Counted from the stretch's first letter, positions 8,155 to 14,867 are shown. The stretch: 21,517 nucleotides of DNA from Syntrophaceae bacterium UBA6112 (GCA_002423465.1 DIWG01000053.1:55061-76577); one strand, 5' to 3'. Numbers and translations: made by a program. The notes: generated by a model not told the origin, from the sequence alone.

Positions 8155-8218
8155 TGGGGTCAGGTCTTTAAATTTAGCGTTTTGCCCACAAAACGCTAAA
8201 TTTAAAGACCTGACCCCA
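8155..8218. repeat. REP-like perfect palindrome, 29-bp arms and 6-bp spacer
   Basis: Bases 8155-8183 and 8190-8218 are exact inverted copies around the spacer GCCCAC (8184-8189). The arm begins TGGGGTCAGGTCTTTAAATT on either strand. It starts 10 bp after the binding-protein stop codon and ends 33 bp before the permease start, inside an operon. A diverged arm occurs at 1-25, so this is a dispersed family rather than a local structure. Transcribed, it would form a long RNA hairpin that could protect the upstream message or reduce read-through. No transposase gene lies beside it. Confidence 0.9.
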
Positions 8219-8228
8219 TGATTCCTTA

Positions 8229-9239
8229 TTACGGCAGGACGTCCTTGATCCAGCGCTCCACGATTCGCTTGCGGTTCTGGCCCGCCCACGCCTCGTCGAT
8301 CGGGAAGATCTTGGCCCCTTTGATGATCTCGGCCAGGCTGGCCTCGGTCTTTACCGCCGGATGGGCCGGGATGAAGTTGATCTTGTACTGGGCGTAGAAG
8401 TTCTGCATGGCCGGGCTTGAGGACCAGTCGATGAGCTTTTTGCCGACGGCGGGATTCTTCGCCCCCTTGAGCAGGGCGATCGCCTCGACCGACGTGCCGA
8501 TCCCTTCCTTCGGGAAAGAGATCGCCACATCATACCCCTCCTGCCGGGTTTTCAGAGCGTCGACGATGAAGAAGATCCCCGCCCCCGCCTGGGCGAGGCC
8601 GACCGGGATCGTCCCGCCGCCGCCACTCTTGGTGTAGACTTGGACATTCTGGCGGAGCCTCTTCATGTAGTCGAAACCTTTGTTCTCATCGCGGTTGTTG
8701 ACCTGCAGGATCGAGAAGATCCGTGTGACCGCCGTCCCGGAGGTTCGGGCGTCCGCCATCTGGATCATCCCCTTGTAGGCGGGATTGAGCAGGTCGTCCC
8801 AGGATGCGGGTGGTTTGAGCCCCTTTTCCTTGAGGAATTTATTGTTGCTCATGAAGACGAGCGGATCATCGGCGATCCCGACCCAGTACCCCTGGGGGTC
8901 CTTGAAGCGGGGGGCAAGCTCGCCATAGGATGGTGGTTTATAGGGTTCGAAGACCCCCTCCTTGATTCCTGCGACGTGGGTCTCTACCGGACCGCCGAAG
9001 AGGACGTCGACGCGCGGGTTGTTCTTCTCGGCGATAATCCTGGCCAAGGCCTCGCCCGAAGAGAAGCGGATAAAGTTAACCTTGATCCCCGTGGCCTTCT
9101 CGAATTCCTGGAACATTGGCCGGGCCCAGTTTTCCGGCCAGATGGAATAGGCGTTCAGAGTCTCCTGCGCCGGTGCGGCGCTGAAGGTGAAAAATACCGA
9201 TAAAACAAGAATAATGCACAGCATTCCCCATCGCTTCAT
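8229..9239 (-). CDS. ABC transporter periplasmic binding protein, Fe(III)/AfuA/phosphonate-like
   Basis: The product has 336 residues. A signal peptide is obvious: MKRWGM, the hydrophobic stretch LCIILVLSVFFTFS, then a cleavage region AAPAQ near residue 25. The mature protein begins with the strand ETLNAYSIWPENW and continues with ATGIKVNF, NNPRVDVLFGG, PPASWDDLLNPAYKG and SGTAVTRIFSIL. These blocks are typical of the extracellular solute-binding family that includes FbpA, AfuA and 2-aminoethylphosphonate binders. The glycine-rich loop SGGGGTIPVG could cradle an anion. The paired tyrosines of true ferric-binding proteins are not obvious, so phosphonate, sugar-phosphate or polyamine ligands remain possible. 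AAGGAGGA lies 7 bp before the ATG. It is the first gene of the operon, behind a good sigma-70-type promoter, with an 88-nt leader. Confidence 0.88.
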   Translation of the reverse strand: MKRWGMLCIILVLSVFFTFSAAPAQETLNAYSIWPENWARPMFQEFEKATGIKVNFIRFSSGEALARIIAEKNNPRVDVLFGGPVETHVAGIKEGVFEPYKPPSYGELAPRFKDPQGYWVGIADDPLVFMSNNKFLKEKGLKPPASWDDLLNPAYKGMIQMADARTSGTAVTRIFSILQVNNRDENKGFDYMKRLRQNVQVYTKSGGGGTIPVGLAQAGAGIFFIVDALKTRQEGYDVAISFPKEGIGTSVEAIALLKGAKNPAVGKKLIDWSSSPAMQNFYAQYKINFIPAHPAVKTEASLAEIIKGAKIFPIDEAWAGQNRKRIVERWIKDVLP

Positions 9240-9265
9240 CGCAAAATCCTCCTTCCGAAAGTTGC

Positions 9266-9286
9266 GTCCGAAAAGATCGTTCGGAC
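9266..9286 (-). promoter_or_regulatory. Leader stem-loop ahead of the binding-protein gene
   Basis: A 7-bp perfect stem, GTCCGAA/TTCGGAC, with a 7-nt loop lies in the predicted 5' leader, 26 nt before the ATG. It is close to, but does not include, the ribosome site. It could stabilise the leader or bind a regulator. No known riboswitch pattern was recognised. Confidence 0.35.
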
Positions 9287-9333
9287 CGTTTCAATGATCT
9301 GGAAATCTGTCAGTCATGATTTTCCTTTCCGTT

Positions 9334-9362
9334 TCTATATAGAATATGGCGTTCGTCGTCAA
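9334..9362 (-). promoter_or_regulatory. Sigma-70-type promoter for the Fe(III)-type transporter operon
   Basis: On the - strand a -35 box TTGACG (9357-9362) is followed by a 17-bp spacer and a -10 box TATAGA (9334-9339). Transcription would begin near 9327, giving an untranslated leader of about 88 nt before the ATG at 9239. No clear Fur box was seen around it, so iron control is not supported by the sequence. Confidence 0.55.
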
Positions 9363-9806
9363 TGACGGAATCGAAGTTCTCCCTCTCGGAGGAGGGCCTG
9401 AGTGCCGGCCGGTTCAAAAAGGGGTCCGGTGGAGTCGTACCCATGAATCCGCCCGCGAGCCTATTTTCAGCGGCTTGCCGCGTTGACCCGGTTCGCTTTC
9501 CGCATCGTTACCTCTCATCATCCTGTGGGTACACATTGGCTTGCCGGGAGATATTGCTCCGGAAGGAAACATGTCAAAGGTTGTCATGCCGGACCTGATC
9601 CGGCATCCAGTCCTATTCGTGGATTCCCTCTTTCGCGGGAATGGGTGTAGACATTGATTGTTGCCGGAGTCATAGCTCTCTGCAGGCGTTTCTATGCCGT
9701 CCATATCCTTATTATGATCCGGTTTCATTTGACAGCCCAATGATCTTATGTCAGGGTCTTACCCGATCCGTCCGCATTGAATCCACCTGTGGGCGCATAC
9801 CCGTTT
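9363..9806. other. Non-coding intergenic stretch between the transporter operon and the hydrolase
   Basis: No frame here reads like a protein. Open frames in the middle are translations of repeat hairpins (see 9583-9642). Possible promoter pieces for the hydrolase are present: a TATGAT box at 9713-9718 and an isolated perfect TTGACA at 9729-9734. Neither has a convincing partner at 16-18 bp. The region is less GC-rich than its flanks. Confidence 0.6.
9583..9642. repeat. Pair of dispersed-repeat hairpins (ATGCCGG and dRS3-like ATTCCC-N8-GGGAAT)
   Basis: The first hairpin is ATGCCGG (9586-9592), a 7-nt loop, and CCGGCAT (9600-9606). The second is ATTCCC (9623-9628), eight bases, and GGGAAT (9637-9642), which is exactly the ATTCCC-N8-GGGAAT shape of Neisseria dRS3 and of similar repeats in many proteobacteria. 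Read on the - strand the block encodes the familiar spurious RKRES...RSGMT peptide. It marks an intergenic region and is not a gene. Confidence 0.65.
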
Positions 9807-10505
9807 ATGAAAGATGAGATGGAAGAGAAACAGGTTTTTTTCGGTCAGCGGAAGATCCGTCTTGAAGGACTTTTTGCCGATTCGGGGCGGGAGATCGGGG
9901 CCGTGATCTCTCACCCGCACCCTCTCATGGGCGGCGATATGATGAATTCCGTTGTGGAGATCCTGACGCAGGCCCTTTTCGCCGGCGGGATTTCCACCCT
10001 GCGCTTCAATTTCCGGGGGGTCGGGGCGAGCGCCGGATCCTTTGACGAAGGGCGAGGTGAACAGCAGGATGTCCTGGCGGCCCTCTCCTTTCTGGAGGAA
10101 AGAAACATTCGGGAGATCCTATTGGCCGGCTATTCGTTCGGGGCTTGGGTGAATGCCCTGGCGCTCACCGGGATGAACCGGCAGAATGCGCTCCTCGTTT
10201 CACCGCCGATCCGGCTTTTCGATTTCGACGTTCAGGCGCTGCGGGGAAAGGTCGGCCTCATTGTCTATGGGGACCGGGATCCTTTCTGCCCTCCCGAGCC
10301 GATCCAAATCATGGCTGATGATCTTCCCTGCCGCCTGGATCGGATCCCCGATGCGGATCATTTCTTCACAACGAAGGAAAGGGAGCTTGCCGCGTGCGTC
10401 ACCGCCTTTGCGGAACGATGGAGGCCGCTCAGAGACAAGACTTCATTGAAATACCCCAGGGATTCCAACGGAAGTGCGCTCCGTGTGAAGGGAGATCGGA
10501 TTTAA
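9807..10505 (+). CDS. Alpha/beta hydrolase, COG2945-like
   Basis: The product has 232 residues from the chosen ATG. The fold is clear: strand and oxyanion region GAVISHPHPLMGGDM (31-45), TLRFNFRGVGASAG (64-77), nucleophile elbow GYSFG with Ser110, acid Asp158 in YGDRDPF and His185 in DADHFF. This matches the short alpha/beta hydrolases with an HPHP loop, a group whose substrates are mostly unknown and probably esters or other small acyl compounds. There is no signal peptide. The frame is open from a TTG at 9777, but ATG at 9807 or 9819 is more likely; none has a strong ribosome site. The C-terminal 25 residues, after the last helix, look disordered. The guanidinium exporter gene starts 60 bp downstream on the same strand. 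Confidence 0.85.
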   Translation: MKDEMEEKQVFFGQRKIRLEGLFADSGREIGAVISHPHPLMGGDMMNSVVEILTQALFAGGISTLRFNFRGVGASAGSFDEGRGEQQDVLAALSFLEERNIREILLAGYSFGAWVNALALTGMNRQNALLVSPPIRLFDFDVQALRGKVGLIVYGDRDPFCPPEPIQIMADDLPCRLDRIPDADHFFTTKERELAACVTAFAERWRPLRDKTSLKYPRDSNGSALRVKGDRI

Positions 10506-10565
10506 CGGACGTACCGGATATTTTTTGACCCACGGGGGCTCTTATTCTCCATGGAAGGGAGGCTT

Positions 10566-10886
10566 ATGTCCTGGATCATCCTTGTTCTGGCCGGCCTGTT
10601 TGAGGTCGGATGGGCTATCGGGCTCAAGTACACCGAGGGTTTTACCCGCTTCTGGCCGACGGTCGGCACCGTTGTCGCCATGATGATTAGTTTGGGACTT
10701 CTGGGGGTTGCGATGAAATCGCTTCCGGTGGGAACGGCTTACGCCGTCTGGGTCGGCGTGGGCGCCGTCGGCACCGTGATCCTGGGAATCGTCCTGTTCG
10801 GGGAACCTGCAAATCCCGCAAGGCTGATCAGCGTGGCGCTCATTATCGCCGGTATCATCGGTCTCCGGCTGGCCGCGGTGACCTGA
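10566..10886 (+). CDS. gdx: Guanidinium exporter of the SMR family (Gdx/SugE)
   Basis: The product has 106 residues with four transmembrane helices and is close in length and sequence to E. coli SugE/Gdx (105 residues). The N-terminal MSWIILVLAGLFEVGWAIGL includes the essential membrane Glu13. The second helix segment KSLPVGTAYAVWVG and LFGEPANPARL are hallmarks of the Gdx branch rather than the multidrug EmrE branch. Known members are dual-topology dimers that exchange guanidinium for protons. The start at 10566 is chosen because GGGAGG lies 4-5 bp before it and the protein then begins as in SugE; an ATG at 10551 is in frame but less likely. Gdx genes are often controlled by guanidine riboswitches; the leader has only weak hints of one. 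A second, partner SMR gene is not present. Confidence 0.93.
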   Translation: MSWIILVLAGLFEVGWAIGLKYTEGFTRFWPTVGTVVAMMISLGLLGVAMKSLPVGTAYAVWVGVGAVGTVILGIVLFGEPANPARLISVALIIAGIIGLRLAAVT

Positions 10887-10911
10887 CCGCTCGGCACCGA
10901 CCTCGGAACCC

Positions 10912-10930
10912 TCTGCAATCATTGTGCAGA
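10912..10930. other. Stem-loop between convergent gdx and amino acid permease genes
   Basis: TCTGCA (10912-10917) and TGCAGA (10925-10930) form a 6-bp stem with a 7-nt loop, 25 bp after the gdx stop. It lacks a T-run on either side, so it is at best a weak or factor-dependent stop signal in this 125-bp convergent gap. Confidence 0.25.
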
Positions 10931-11011
10931 CAGACATCACCGGCGGGAATTGAAAAATGTCGGCCGCACGACGCAGACCCAATCCGTAATCTGCCGCCGC
11001 GCAGCGAAGAT

Positions 11012-11881
11012 TTATTTCTGCCACGCGGTTTCCAGGCGCCGGACCCCGAGGGAGAAGCTGAAGGTTAGGATGAAGTAGAGGGCCGTGATCGTGATCCAGA
11101 CCTCGAAGGTCAAGTAGGTGGCGGACATGAGTTCCAGCCCCTGGAAGGTGAGTTCCGGGATGGAGATTACCGAAACGATGGCGGAGTCCTTGATCGTCGA
11201 AATGATCTGGCCCGCCAGGGCGGGAAGGATACGCCGGAGGGCCTGCGGCAGGATCACGTCCCGCAGTTGCTGTCCGCGGGAGAGCCCGAGGGCATGGGCG
11301 GCTTCCCACTGGCCCTTTTCGATCGACTGGATGCCGGCCCGGACGATCTCGGTGATGTAGGCTGCCTCGTACAGGACAAGCGTCGCCAGTCCCGCGAAAA
11401 AACCGGAGAGCCGTGCCGGGGGGGCGAAGATCGCCGTCAGCATCGATTGCGTTTCCGGCGAGGCCGAACGGATGAAGTTTTCCACACCGAAGACGGTCAT
11501 GATCCTCTCACCGATGAAAAAATAGACGATAAAAACGAGAATGAGCGGCGGGAGGTTCCGGACCAGCTCGACATAACTCCCGGCAATGAGGCGATGGAAG
11601 AGGCTGTGGCTCACGCGCATGAGCCCCATGATTGTCCCGAAAAACGTGGCCAGAAAGGTTGCCCAGAGACTCAGCTTGATTGTTGTCAGGAACCCCTGCG
11701 TGAGGGAACCCGCGGCCCATGATCCGCCGTCCGTCCGGACAAGGTACTGGAGGATCACAGGCCACTGCCAGTGGTAGTCCATCTCCACCCCGATCCGCCG
11801 GACGAGGTAGGTCCCGGCGGCTAGGATCAGGACGATAAGGACGGCGTCGAGCGGGATGAAGCGGATCTTGGTTTTCGTCAA
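11012..11881 (-). CDS. Polar amino acid ABC transporter permease (HisM/GlnP-like), second copy
   Basis: The product has 289 residues with an N-terminal helix, a periplasmic segment containing YHWQW (36-40), and then a transport domain. Its EAA loop reads GQWEAAHALGLSRGQQLRDV, followed by ILPQALRRILPALAGQ. The SYVELVRNLPPLI segment is typical of the amino acid permease group. It is last in a four-gene operon and is clearly related to the first permease (13611-14441), so the two probably pair in the membrane as a heterodimer. The start is a TTG with GGGAG about 7 bp upstream; the next in-frame ATG (residue 34) would remove the first helix. A 101-bp gap separates it from the binding-protein gene and contains no convincing gene. 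Confidence 0.9.
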   Translation of the reverse strand: MTKTKIRFIPLDAVLIVLILAAGTYLVRRIGVEMDYHWQWPVILQYLVRTDGGSWAAGSLTQGFLTTIKLSLWATFLATFFGTIMGLMRVSHSLFHRLIAGSYVELVRNLPPLILVFIVYFFIGERIMTVFGVENFIRSASPETQSMLTAIFAPPARLSGFFAGLATLVLYEAAYITEIVRAGIQSIEKGQWEAAHALGLSRGQQLRDVILPQALRRILPALAGQIISTIKDSAIVSVISIPELTFQGLELMSATYLTFEVWITITALYFILTFSFSLGVRRLETAWQK

Positions 11882-11982
11882 GGAATCTCTCCCGAATACT
11901 CTTCAGCGGCCCTGCAGACGGCGCTGCCCCGGGTTCCATGTCCGGATGCGGGCTGCGATAAACGGGTCTGTCCGGAGAAGGC

Positions 11983-12810
11983 CTACTTCAACAGGCGCTC
12001 CCACTCCTTCGTTTCAAACCAGTATTGCTTCCGTTCTTTGAGCCAGCCCTCGGCCTCCGCCACGCGGATCCAGTTGTCGAGGAAGTTCAGGCTGTCGGGG
12101 TCGCCCTTCCGGATTGCGAAGCCGATTGGTTCCCGGGTGAAGTCTCCGGAGAGCGGCACGAAGAGCTTGCCCGGGTTGGCGATTGCCTGGAAGGCGGGAA
12201 GCGGCGCCGAGGCGACGACGGCATGGACCCGCCCGAGGAGAAGTTCCTGGATCGCCTGGGACTCGTCGTCGAAGAGCCTCAGTTTCGCCTTCGGCATCCA
12301 CTGCCTGGCGGCCGCGGCGGCGGTTGTCCCCGTCCGGACGGCGATGGAAACGTTTGCTCGGTTGAAATCAGCGAGTTTTTTGAAGCCGGCGGCCAGCTTC
12401 TTGTGGGCGACGATTGCCATCCCCGTGTGGTCGTAAGGGATCGAGAAGTTGACCTTCAGATTCCGCTCCGGCCGGATTCCCATTCCGCCGATGATGATGT
12501 CGAACTTCCCCGTCAGGAGCGCGGGGATGATGCCCGACCACTTTGTCGGGATGAACTCCGCCTTGACCTCCATCTCCCGTGCGAGTCGATTGGCGACGTC
12601 GATCTCAAAGCCGACGAAGTTTCCCGCTTTGTCCTGCATCGCCCAGGGGACGAAGGTGGACATGCCCACCCGGAGCACCCCCCGTTTCATGACCTGCTCC
12701 AGCATGCTTTCCCCGGCCGCCGGGGCTGTCTGGGCGATGGTTTCCTGCACCGCAAACAGCGCCGGAATGGTGATCAGCATCATCGCGATCCAAAGATGGG
12801 TTCGTTTCAT
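11983..12810 (-). CDS. Periplasmic amino acid-binding protein (SBP family 3)
   Basis: The product has 275 residues. The signal peptide spans about 1-27: MKRTH, the hydrophobic LWIAMMLITIPALFAV, and cleavage near ETIAQ. The family signature GFEIDVANRLAREM lies at 67-80. KWSGIIPALLTGKFDIIIGG (90-109) and the ligand loop GIRPERNLKVNFS (111-123) include the arginine that normally grips the amino acid carboxylate. RTGTTAAAAA (159-168) and DDESQAIQELLLGRVHAVV (181-199) complete the second lobe. It delivers a polar amino acid to the two permeases; which one is not readable. AAGGAGG precedes the ATG by about 6 bp. It sits between the ATPase gene and the second permease gene, in an unusual third place in the operon. 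Confidence 0.92.
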   Translation of the reverse strand: MKRTHLWIAMMLITIPALFAVQETIAQTAPAAGESMLEQVMKRGVLRVGMSTFVPWAMQDKAGNFVGFEIDVANRLAREMEVKAEFIPTKWSGIIPALLTGKFDIIIGGMGIRPERNLKVNFSIPYDHTGMAIVAHKKLAAGFKKLADFNRANVSIAVRTGTTAAAAARQWMPKAKLRLFDDESQAIQELLLGRVHAVVASAPLPAFQAIANPGKLFVPLSGDFTREPIGFAIRKGDPDSLNFLDNWIRVAEAEGWLKERKQYWFETKEWERLLK

Positions 12811-12870
12811 CGCTTGCCTCCTTATCCATATTGGGGAATCATCCTTGATGGCCTCGTCATCTTTTTGTCT

Positions 12871-13614
12871 CTACAAAATTTGGCCGAGGAAGGCACGGGT
12901 CCGCTCTTCGCGCGGGAAGGCGAAGAAACGCTCTGCATCTCCCTCCTCGACGATCCGTCCGCTTTCCATGAAGACAATCCGGTCGCCCGCCTCGCGGGCG
13001 AACCCCATCTCGTGGGTCACAATAACCATCGTCATCCCCTCCGCCGCGAGGGTCCGCATCACATCGAGAACCTCTCCGATCATCTCCGGATCGAGCGCGC
13101 TCGTTGCCTCATCGAAGAGCATCACCTTCGGACTCATCGCGAGCGCCCGGGCAATGGCCACCCGCTGCTGCTGCCCACCGGAAAGTTCGTGTGGGTAACG
13201 GTCCGCCTTTTCCGTAATCCCGACCTTCGCAAGCAGGTTCATCGTCGTCTCCGCGGCGCCCGTCCGCGTCTTTTTCCGGACGCGGATCTGGGCGAGATCG
13301 ATGTTTTCCCGGGCCGTCATGTGCGGAAAGAGGTTGAAGGACTGGAATACCATTCCCACCTCGCGGCGGATGAGGAGTCGATTCTTCCGATGCCGGTCCA
13401 GCGGAATCCCGTCGATCACGATCGAACCGCTGTCGATCTCCTCCAAGCCGTTCAGGCAGCGGAGAAAGGTGGACTTTCCCGAGCCCGACGGGCCGATGAT
13501 GACGACCACCTCTCCCCGCCGGACTGCAAGCGTAAAACGGTCCAGTGCAACCACTCCGCCGGAAAAGGTCTTGGTGAGTTCCCTGGCTTCGATGATCCGC
13601 TCGTTCGTACTCAT
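12871..13614 (-). CDS. glnQ: Polar amino acid ABC transporter ATP-binding protein (GlnQ/HisP-like)
   Basis: The product has 247 residues, the standard size. Walker A GPSGSGKST is at 41-49, Q-loop Gln91 in VFQSFNLFPHMT, signature LSGGQQQ at 144-150, Walker B VMLFDE at 164-169, SALD after it and switch His201 in VTHEMGFA. The FNLFPH stretch and the absence of a C-terminal TOBE domain place it with amino acid importers. ATG at 13614 overlaps the permease stop as ATGA, and GGGAGGA lies 5-7 bp upstream. The frame is open upstream to 13938 within the permease gene, but that is an antisense-free shadow, not a real extension. The stop is 60 bp before the binding-protein start. Confidence 0.94.
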   Translation of the reverse strand: MSTNERIIEARELTKTFSGGVVALDRFTLAVRRGEVVVIIGPSGSGKSTFLRCLNGLEEIDSGSIVIDGIPLDRHRKNRLLIRREVGMVFQSFNLFPHMTARENIDLAQIRVRKKTRTGAAETTMNLLAKVGITEKADRYPHELSGGQQQRVAIARALAMSPKVMLFDEATSALDPEMIGEVLDVMRTLAAEGMTMVIVTHEMGFAREAGDRIVFMESGRIVEEGDAERFFAFPREERTRAFLGQIL

Positions 13615-14441
13615 GCAATTCCTCCCGCCCCTCGAATGGGCAGGCCGTTCATTCGGTTTTCCAGCGCCCGAACGGCGAACGACAGGCTGAAGGTTATGAC
13701 AAGATAAATCGCCGCCACGGTGAACCAGATCTCGAACGCGAGAAAGGTTTCCGCTACGATCTTCTGTCCCTGCATCGTGAGATCGTAGATGGCGATGGTG
13801 CTGACCAGGGAGGAATCCTTGATCAGCGAGATCCCCTGCCCGGCCAGCGGGGGCAGGACACGGCGGACCGCCTGGGGGAGGATCACATCGCGGTAGGTGT
13901 CGAAGACGCCGAGCCCCAGACTGTGGGCAGCCTCCCACTGCCCGCGATGGAGGGAGACGATTCCCGCCCGGAGGATCTCCGCGGCGTAGGCCCCTTCGAA
14001 GAGACTGAGCGCCAGCACCGCGGAGGCGAAGGCGCCGATGTCCAGGACCGGCGACACGACGAAATAGACGAAGAATATCTGAATGAGCAGCGGCGTGTTC
14101 CGGATCAGTTCAAGGTAGCTTCGGGCGAGCGCCCGGGCGGTGAAGGAATCGGACAACCTGAAGAGAGCCGCCGTCAGGCCGATGATCAGCGTGCAGAGGA
14201 GCGAGAGGAGGGAAATTTCCAGGGTTGTCCCGAGGCCCTGAAGGAGCGGGCCGGCTTTCCAGACGCCGCCCGCCGTCGTGAAGAGGTAGCGGGGGACGCG
14301 GTACCATTGCCAGTGATAGCCCATTCCTTGGGTTCCCAGGGTCAGAAGCCAGACGACGAGCCCCGCCAGCAGGAAAAACTTTCCGCTGTCGGTGAGGGCC
14401 GTTCGGCGGACCCCCGCGGGCATGTGAAAAAGTTTATTCAT
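13611..14441 (-). CDS. Polar amino acid ABC transporter permease (HisQ/GlnP-like), first copy
   Basis: The product has 276 residues with an N-terminal helix (FFLLAGLVVWLLTLG), a short periplasmic loop with YHWQW, and a transport domain ending in the EAA loop GQWEAAHSLGLGVFDTYRDV and ILPQAVRRVLPPL. LARSYLELIRNTPLLIQIFF is the typical amino acid permease helix. It is the first gene of the operon and overlaps the ATPase gene by 4 bp. The ATG at 14441 has no good ribosome site; an alternative ATG at 14423 is no better. The frame stays open upstream to 14690, but that part lacks any recognisable sequence and the start at 14441 matches the family N-terminus. Close similarity to the permease at 11012-11881 points to duplication. 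Confidence 0.9.
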   Translation of the reverse strand: MNKLFHMPAGVRRTALTDSGKFFLLAGLVVWLLTLGTQGMGYHWQWYRVPRYLFTTAGGVWKAGPLLQGLGTTLEISLLSLLCTLIIGLTAALFRLSDSFTARALARSYLELIRNTPLLIQIFFVYFVVSPVLDIGAFASAVLALSLFEGAYAAEILRAGIVSLHRGQWEAAHSLGLGVFDTYRDVILPQAVRRVLPPLAGQGISLIKDSSLVSTIAIYDLTMQGQKIVAETFLAFEIWFTVAAIYLVITFSLSFAVRALENRMNGLPIRGAGGIA

Positions 14442-14516
14442 TTTAATCGGTTCTGTTCGACGTTGCCCGTCCGGTTGTTTCCCCCCGCGCTGCACGCCAG
14501 GATGCCGTCGGCCTGG

Positions 14517-14525
14517 ATCATACCA
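14517..14525 (-). promoter_or_regulatory. Extended -10 promoter element for the amino acid ABC operon
   Basis: On the - strand TGG-TATGAT matches the extended -10 pattern TGN-TATAAT with one mismatch. No clear -35 box is found 16-18 bp upstream, as is common with extended -10 promoters. The predicted start near 14510 would leave a leader of about 70 nt before the first permease ATG. Confidence 0.4.
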
Positions 14526-14716
14526 CATATGCTTGCAGAACGAATCCCGAAATCTTTCATGGGGATCTTCCCGTGGCGAGGCCGGCGTTTCGATGGGGCG
14601 ATCGAAGGATCGCATGCATGGATTATGCAGACCCGGCGGAGAAACCGGGTTGAAGTGGAACATGCCGATCTTCAGGTTGCGGGCCGCCATTTGCCGGTGG
14701 ATTTCACAGGCAAGCC

Positions 14717-14731
14717 GTGATAGTACATCAC
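14717..14731. promoter_or_regulatory. Candidate operator: inverted repeat GTGAT-N5-ATCAC
   Basis: Perfect 5-bp arms surround AGTAC. An overlapping imperfect palindrome (14726-14742, CATC...GATG) extends it. The position, about 140 bp before the SDR start and 190 bp upstream of the ABC operon promoter, suits a regulator of the SDR cluster, but short inverted repeats also arise by chance. Confidence 0.3.
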
Positions 14732-14806
14732 AATATGCGATGAACAGGCCATGAGTTGCATCTTGGGATAAACGTGCCGGAGAGAGATATGGACTGGCGG
14801 ATAGCT

Positions 14807-14828
14807 CCCGTTTCTTAAAAAGAGCGGG
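14807..14828 (+). promoter_or_regulatory. Leader stem-loop followed by ATTTT ahead of the SDR gene
   Basis: CCCG (14807-14810) pairs with CGGG (14825-14828), and the inner TTTCTT and AAGAG parts add weaker pairs. It is followed by ATTTTG. It resembles a weak intrinsic terminator and lies 40 bp before the SDR ATG, so it may attenuate transcription into the cluster. There is no upstream + strand gene for it to end. Confidence 0.3.
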
Positions 14829-14867
14829 ATTTTGTGCTTTGGATGGTCAAAAAAAGGAGATCGGATC

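Larger units (their letters stand above)
14442..14867. other. Divergent control region between the amino acid ABC operon and the SDR cluster
   Basis: No protein-like frame is supported in these 426 bases. It holds an extended -10 promoter for the ABC operon (14517-14525), two hairpins (TTCGAT/ATCGAA at 14589-14606 and ACCCGG/CCGGGT at 14631-14650), an inverted repeat (14717-14731) and a stem-loop near the SDR start (14807-14828). A -10-like GGATAAAC near 14765 could serve the SDR gene, but no good -35 box is seen. Confidence 0.55.

Noticed and set aside
9240..9340. Fur box controlling the Fe(III)-type importer
   Set aside because: No GATAATGATAATCATTATC-like sequence was found around the promoter.
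9729..9734. Perfect TTGACA as -35 box for the alpha/beta hydrolase
   Set aside because: No -10-like hexamer at 16-18 bp downstream.
9414..9740. 108-codon open frame on - in the intergenic region
   Set aside because: Its centre (RKRES...RSGMT) is the standard spurious translation of dispersed repeat hairpins.
12025..13707. 560-codon open frame on + antisense to the binding protein and GlnQ genes
   Set aside because: No recognisable domain, and the opposite strand encodes two complete transporter proteins.
14442..14690. 83-codon N-terminal extension of the first amino acid permease
   Set aside because: No family similarity, and it would cover the extended -10 promoter; the ATG at 14441 matches the usual N-terminus.
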